64,000 nucleotides of DNA from contig NZ_CP117866.1 in the NCBI RefSeq assembly GCF_028736035.1, positions 10,395,001 through 10,459,000 of the forward strand. The letters are read 5' to 3'. Every line of letters starts with the position of its first letter. Position 1 is the first letter of the stretch. The position numbers were made by a program, and so were the translations under genes. The DNA comes from Streptomyces sp. T12 (GTDB lineage: Bacteria; Actinomycetota; Actinomycetes; Streptomycetales; Streptomycetaceae). Under the pieces are notes generated by a model. It was not told where the DNA came from, ran no database searches, and saw only the letters and a program-made list of their open reading frames with translations. Below are positions 61,301 to 64,000 of the stretch, one piece after another.

Positions 61301-64000
61301 AACGCGTGCTTGGTTCCGCCCCCGATCCCGCCGGTCACACCCGCCTGCCCGAGCTGCAGTCGCACCACCTCGGCCAGCTGGACCCGGCCGCGCGCACCGA
61401 GGAAGCCCCGCACGCTCCAGCTGTTCTTCCGCTCTCCCGTGACGGTGGCACCCTGATTGGTGCGGACGTTGAGCGACATCCGCCGCGCCTCGTCACCGGT
61501 GATGCCGCCGACGCGCTCCAGCAGCCGGGCCGCCATCGACACGTGGTACGTCCGGCCGCCCAGCCGCACCGAGTGCTCGATGCCCGACATCAGCTGCGCC
61601 AGGTCGGTCTCCAGGGACGCCCGCCCGAACGCGGTGAGCAGGTCCGCGTCCGCACCCGCCCAGTTCACCCGGGGGCGGCGCAGCTCGACGAAGGGCGGGT
61701 GGAGCGTCAACTTCGGTCGGCGACCGCTCAGCTGCTGGTGCGTCAGCTCGATGACGGTCCGGATCTGGTCGTGGACCAGTTCGGCGCCGGGCAGCCCGAA
61801 GAGGACGCCGAAGCCCGGGCCCTTGCGCGCCGCCAGGGCCAGCGGCTCGCGCGAGTGCGGCTCGGGCAGCTCCGCGTCCAGCCGCTCCGGGCGCCGGAAC
61901 GCCGTCTCCGGCAGGCCTACGCCCAGCTCGGCGGCCTCGGCGAGCAGTGCCCGCACGTACGGGTGGGCCTCCACCGGCCCGTCCGGCTCCGGTTGCGGCT
62001 GCCGTAGCAGCGTGGCGTCCGGACCGAGCACGCGGTGCTCGAAGTCGGCGGCCTCATGGCTGGGGACGGCGAGTTCGGCCGGCACGGTCAGGGTGACCGG
62101 CTCGATCCGGTGGGTGGTGGAACGCACCTCGATGGTGACGTTCAGCGAGGCGCGGTAGCGCGCATGGTCCTCGGTGGTCTGGACGATGGTGTGGGTGTCG
62201 GTCGCCAGGGCCAGGCCGTGACCGGTGGCCCGGTTGATCCCGCCGGTGAGCGAGAAGAACTCCGCCGGCCCCGCGGTGACCCGCGCGCCCAGCGAGAAGC
62301 CGGTGCGTGCGCCTTCCTTCCGGTGCACGGCCAGCGTGTTCGCGGAGTCCTCACGTACGGGGACCTTGCTCGTGTCGCCCAGATAGCGCAGGCCCTCGAC
62401 CGTCGCGTGGATCGCCACATGACCCTTGAAGGAGCTGCCGATGCCCAGGGAGCCGGACACCTGCCCCGTCACCAGCCCGTTGGTCAGCAGGTTCTTGCTC
62501 TGGTTGATGGCGGACCGCTCGTTCAACTGGGTGAGAGTCCGGTCCATCAGGGCTCGTACGACATCGGCGGACAGCCCCGCCGAGTGCAGCCGGCGCTCGA
62601 ACTCGGCGGCGGACGGGATCAGATCGATCGCGTTGATGATGGTCCGGGCCCGCTGGTACCCGGTGTCCGAGGGTTCGCCGTCGCGCGACGGTTCGTGGGC
62701 GACGTGCCGCAGAGCACCCGGCACGGTCAGCGATTTGGGGAGCTGCACGGTGAGGCGGGCGGGCGTGACCACGTCATGGTGACGCTCCTCGCCGTCGACG
62801 AAGATCCGCAGCTTCAGGCCCGCGCCGAAGGGCGTGCTCTGCTGCATGAAGACCTTCCGGTCGAAGGCCACCGTGCGGTTGGTCTGCGTCTCGCCGGTGC
62901 GGTGTGCCTCCAAGGCGAGTACCGGCGCCGGTGTGACCGACGACGCGACCTTCGCGCCCGTGGAGATCGCCGTCAGCACGGACGTCCCGCCGCCCCAGCC
63001 GTGCTCCCACGCCGACTTGTGCGTGGTGGCCGACTTGTTCCAGTTGAGGACGTACTGCTCGACAGCGGGCGTGTTCGCCGGCAACGGCACGACATCGCGC
63101 AGCACCGGCCGCAGCCACACCACACGACCGCCCGCCGTGAGCCGCAGCCCGCGCTGGAGGGCCGCCTCCCAGAAGTCCAGCCGCCGCTCCTTGTCCTTGG
63201 CGTTGTCCTTGTCCCTGTCCGCGGCGGACGTGCCGGCGGTGTCCCGGCCGGCCGACAACGCCTCGGGTACGGTCCCGTCCCGGAGCAGGGTGCGCAGGCC
63301 TTCGCGGATGCCCGTCGCCAGCTCGGCACTGTCGCCGTCGCTGCGCACCGCGTAGGCGATGTTGTTGGCCCACTGCCGGATCAGCGCCTCGTCCCAGGGA
63401 TCGACGGCGATGACGTTCAGCTCACCGTGCGCGTCCATGTCGTCCTGGCCCATGTACCAGGGGGCTTCGGCGTGCGGGGGCTGAGCTTCCGGCTCCGGCT
63501 GAGCTTGCGGCTGCGGCTCGAGAGGGGCCGTGGGGGTGTCCGGCTGCTGCTCGTGCGGTTGTGCGGTGTCGTGGGTGTCGGCGGCGTAGGCCGGTATTCG
63601 GGACTGCTCGTTCTCGGGTGGCTCTACGGTGATCTCGGACGCCGCCCGTGGCGACGAGTCCTCCGGCTCGCCGACAGCCTCGGTCTGCGTGCCGTCCGCG
63701 CTGAAGAAGTACGTCGCTCCGGTACGCCCGTTCCCGATGAGGAACTGACGGAGAGGGTCGCCTGCGCTCGCCTCGTTCTCGTCGCCCGCCCAGCCCACGG
63801 TGAGGTGCTCCGCGCCCTCGGGCACGTCCGCCCACTCGAACACGAACTCCCCGCCAGGGCCGTGGGTGACCAGCATCCGCCGTCCCACCAGCTCCTCGGT
63901 GACCTCGTGCAAGTAGACCTGGTGCGAAACCACTTGGCCTGAGCGCGCGAACGTGGTCTCCAGCCCCGTGGCCTCGTGGACCACCGGGCGCAGTCCGTTC
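58339..64000 (-). CDS. Giant cysteine-free protein, C-terminal part (runs off the right edge)
   Basis: An open frame of at least 1,881 residues without an in-window start, so it is the C-terminal part of a larger protein. It consists of repeated beta-rich modules (for instance FDRKVFMQQSTPFGAGLKL, LTVQLPKSLTVPG, VTLTVPAELAVPS) separated by helical and acidic linkers, ending in a Pro/Glu-rich tail. I find no cysteine and no membrane segment in the visible part, and no nuclease or protease motif. It resembles the multi-thousand-residue actinomycete proteins sometimes annotated as lonely-Cys or polymorphic-toxin-like, but I cannot confirm that. Codon use is ordinary. Confidence 0.85.
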   Translation of the reverse strand, partial: NGLRPVVHEATGLETTFARSGQVVSHQVYLHEVTEELVGRRMLVTHGPGGEFVFEWADVPEGAEHLTVGWAGDENEASAGDPLRQFLIGNGRTGATYFFSADGTQTEAVGEPEDSSPRAASEITVEPPENEQSRIPAYAADTHDTAQPHEQQPDTPTAPLEPQPQAQPEPEAQPPHAEAPWYMGQDDMDAHGELNVIAVDPWDEALIRQWANNIAYAVRSDGDSAELATGIREGLRTLLRDGTVPEALSAGRDTAGTSAADRDKDNAKDKERRLDFWEAALQRGLRLTAGGRVVWLRPVLRDVVPLPANTPAVEQYVLNWNKSATTHKSAWEHGWGGGTSVLTAISTGAKVASSVTPAPVLALEAHRTGETQTNRTVAFDRKVFMQQSTPFGAGLKLRIFVDGEERHHDVVTPARLTVQLPKSLTVPGALRHVAHEPSRDGEPSDTGYQRARTIINAIDLIPSAAEFERRLHSAGLSADVVRALMDRTLTQLNERSAINQSKNLLTNGLVTGQVSGSLGIGSSFKGHVAIHATVEGLRYLGDTSKVPVREDSANTLAVHRKEGARTGFSLGARVTAGPAEFFSLTGGINRATGHGLALATDTHTIVQTTEDHARYRASLNVTIEVRSTTHRIEPVTLTVPAELAVPSHEAADFEHRVLGPDATLLRQPQPEPDGPVEAHPYVRALLAEAAELGVGLPETAFRRPERLDAELPEPHSREPLALAARKGPGFGVLFGLPGAELVHDQIRTVIELTHQQLSGRRPKLTLHPPFVELRRPRVNWAGADADLLTAFGRASLETDLAQLMSGIEHSVRLGGRTYHVSMAARLLERVGGITGDEARRMSLNVRTNQGATVTGERKNSWSVRGFLGARGRVQLAEVVRLQLGQAGVTGGIGGGTKHAFSGGAASGQRADMSGKVDEHVYNVIYELSVRTGGHPERRWWIDKPGQVVAQVAMPHLHVPEERISREALREAYVTRPIPALPAVDRQVDFAGHGATAVFRSVTAPPEVVRAAAEMYRKANGHPDTWLADPANWPAEIKELFSPNELVARFPSLTSAQGRLTELPDGPDGWHQALRLRIVAVDPHHVRAHDGSDFKLWQNSSASAKYEHADDRTRALGLAGRLGPVVHLGHGADEDEESAAAGGEESSGEQHQALTAQVGGTLGVGYQWGWETGDSTAVGPVGITRGTYGGPKHTYRADAVFQITLDRWRGRHLTDAVTRGTSGTTSDELTLEVRHGLDFVVPERRIFDLGLPVPDGVGHVEPHPPTDHFDPALLAGGSHPEVLKSDGVLDTMKQWLTEQRLLRPGPDGVGHLPSRLLSEIEASYSPAALLDQFTLLNTTGVKRWWPIPSAFGATRYLWTKVTAETLEPMSQHDRSEMTMLLRGKAITENTTSTSRSTEFEGHVEVHGRVGTSTTGGLQVVGGWSREASTAHEQHAQGVGVYWGQTSNPSVEFQLRQRFDVEMAITQQLPEILDAPVRAYHGVTLATSSLMGHRRHAAGRVQQHPSFVARFPRRPEEGSVDGWVRVVIPKHTVQPGPAPQPIAPPAQNTVARWESGERPSNDALVDLMAEHGHPWALPAATAVNRWAVLPAAPTTSRPEPTTPESWRPDGSTLFGMVYDHLTNEVHMRLSLEQLLRHKYQVLVGGEKVTVGMRITRATALPGSEVKILSRHFNQGRDTEEHVSGAASAWFAGIGPAVGGEVDGHSLRDSLPLRYESHGSGEQAGESEEILERNTASTRQFRYYKADVELVLSGPHGNLLVDAPGGLYLMLPTDLEDSPALRDILVTEPEPQQADNSDPASHAERPVDPLVEAFLTRISGDAASDSRRPEPPVSPAPPPESAPEKEADTVAHQSDGAETAEASAERFLTLINDDRRAADTGSRTDTDEE

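Noticed and set aside
58198..62007. A 1,269-codon plus-strand open frame opposite the giant protein
   Set aside because: Its translation is a low-complexity Arg/Gly/Val mix with no domains. It is the antisense of a high-GC gene whose minus-strand frame has modular, protein-like sequence.

Overview
The window looks like chromosomal DNA of a Streptomyces-like actinomycete. GC content is very high with strongly GC-rich third codon positions, GTG starts and GGAGG-type ribosome sites are common, and typical streptomycete families are present: SpoIIE phosphatases, a LytR-CpsA-Psr protein, CBM2-tagged hydrolases with a CebR-type operator, and a very large secreted-type protein. I saw no rRNA, tRNA, CRISPR array, transposase or prophage.

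Layout. 0-5.5 kb: a GH63-like six-hairpin glycosidase, an SDR gene remnant, then a FUSC-type membrane protein translationally coupled to a membrane-anchored SpoIIE/PP2C phosphatase. 5.6-10.3 kb: two large PAS-PAS-GAF-PP2C phosphatases on the minus strand, one with an added HATPase domain. 10.4-13.8 kb: pyruvate carboxylase, closed by a strong hairpin. 14-20 kb: a nucleotidyltransferase, a TatA/E protein divergent from a BlaI/M56-peptidase pair, an LCP ligase, TerB, an acyltransferase and a frameshifted Ser/Thr-kinase remnant. TACA/TGTA palindromes before blaI and before terB suggest one BlaI-type regulator acts on both. 20-23 kb: small metabolic and secreted genes (nucleotidyltransferase, VOC, PhzF).

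23.4-28.6 kb is a secreted plant-polysaccharide island: HExxH metalloprotease, PL1 pectate lyase and a divergent multidomain GH30 enzyme, with a LacI-type palindrome between the last two. 28.6-36.2 kb is the most unusual part, a compact divergent cluster. On one side four tightly coupled genes encode two ATP-grasp ligases, an MFS exporter and a FemAB-like acyltransferase; on the other a HemN-like radical SAM enzyme is coupled to a DUF1152 protein. It reads as an undescribed small peptide or amino-acid natural-product pathway with its own exporter.

36.5-39.5 kb: a sigma factor fused through a zinc-binding segment and a membrane helix to an extracellular CAP domain, then a Tat-exported GH88 hydrolase. 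39.6-44.5 kb: the meaB-mutB-mutA methylmalonyl-CoA mutase operon. 44.5-46.9 kb: a 10-bp tandem repeat, an EF-hand protein and a divergent TetR/SDR pair. 47-49.8 kb: a CBM2 esterase and a CBM2 GH5 mannanase in one operon behind a perfect CebR box. 49.9-52.3 kb: a coupled cyclase/ThDP-enzyme pair. 52.4-55 kb: a long-form GAPDH and a LysR regulator. 55.1-57.1 kb: an M9 collagenase. 57.1-64 kb: a single-TM protein downstream of the C-terminal 1.9 thousand residues of a giant, cysteine-free protein that runs off the right edge.
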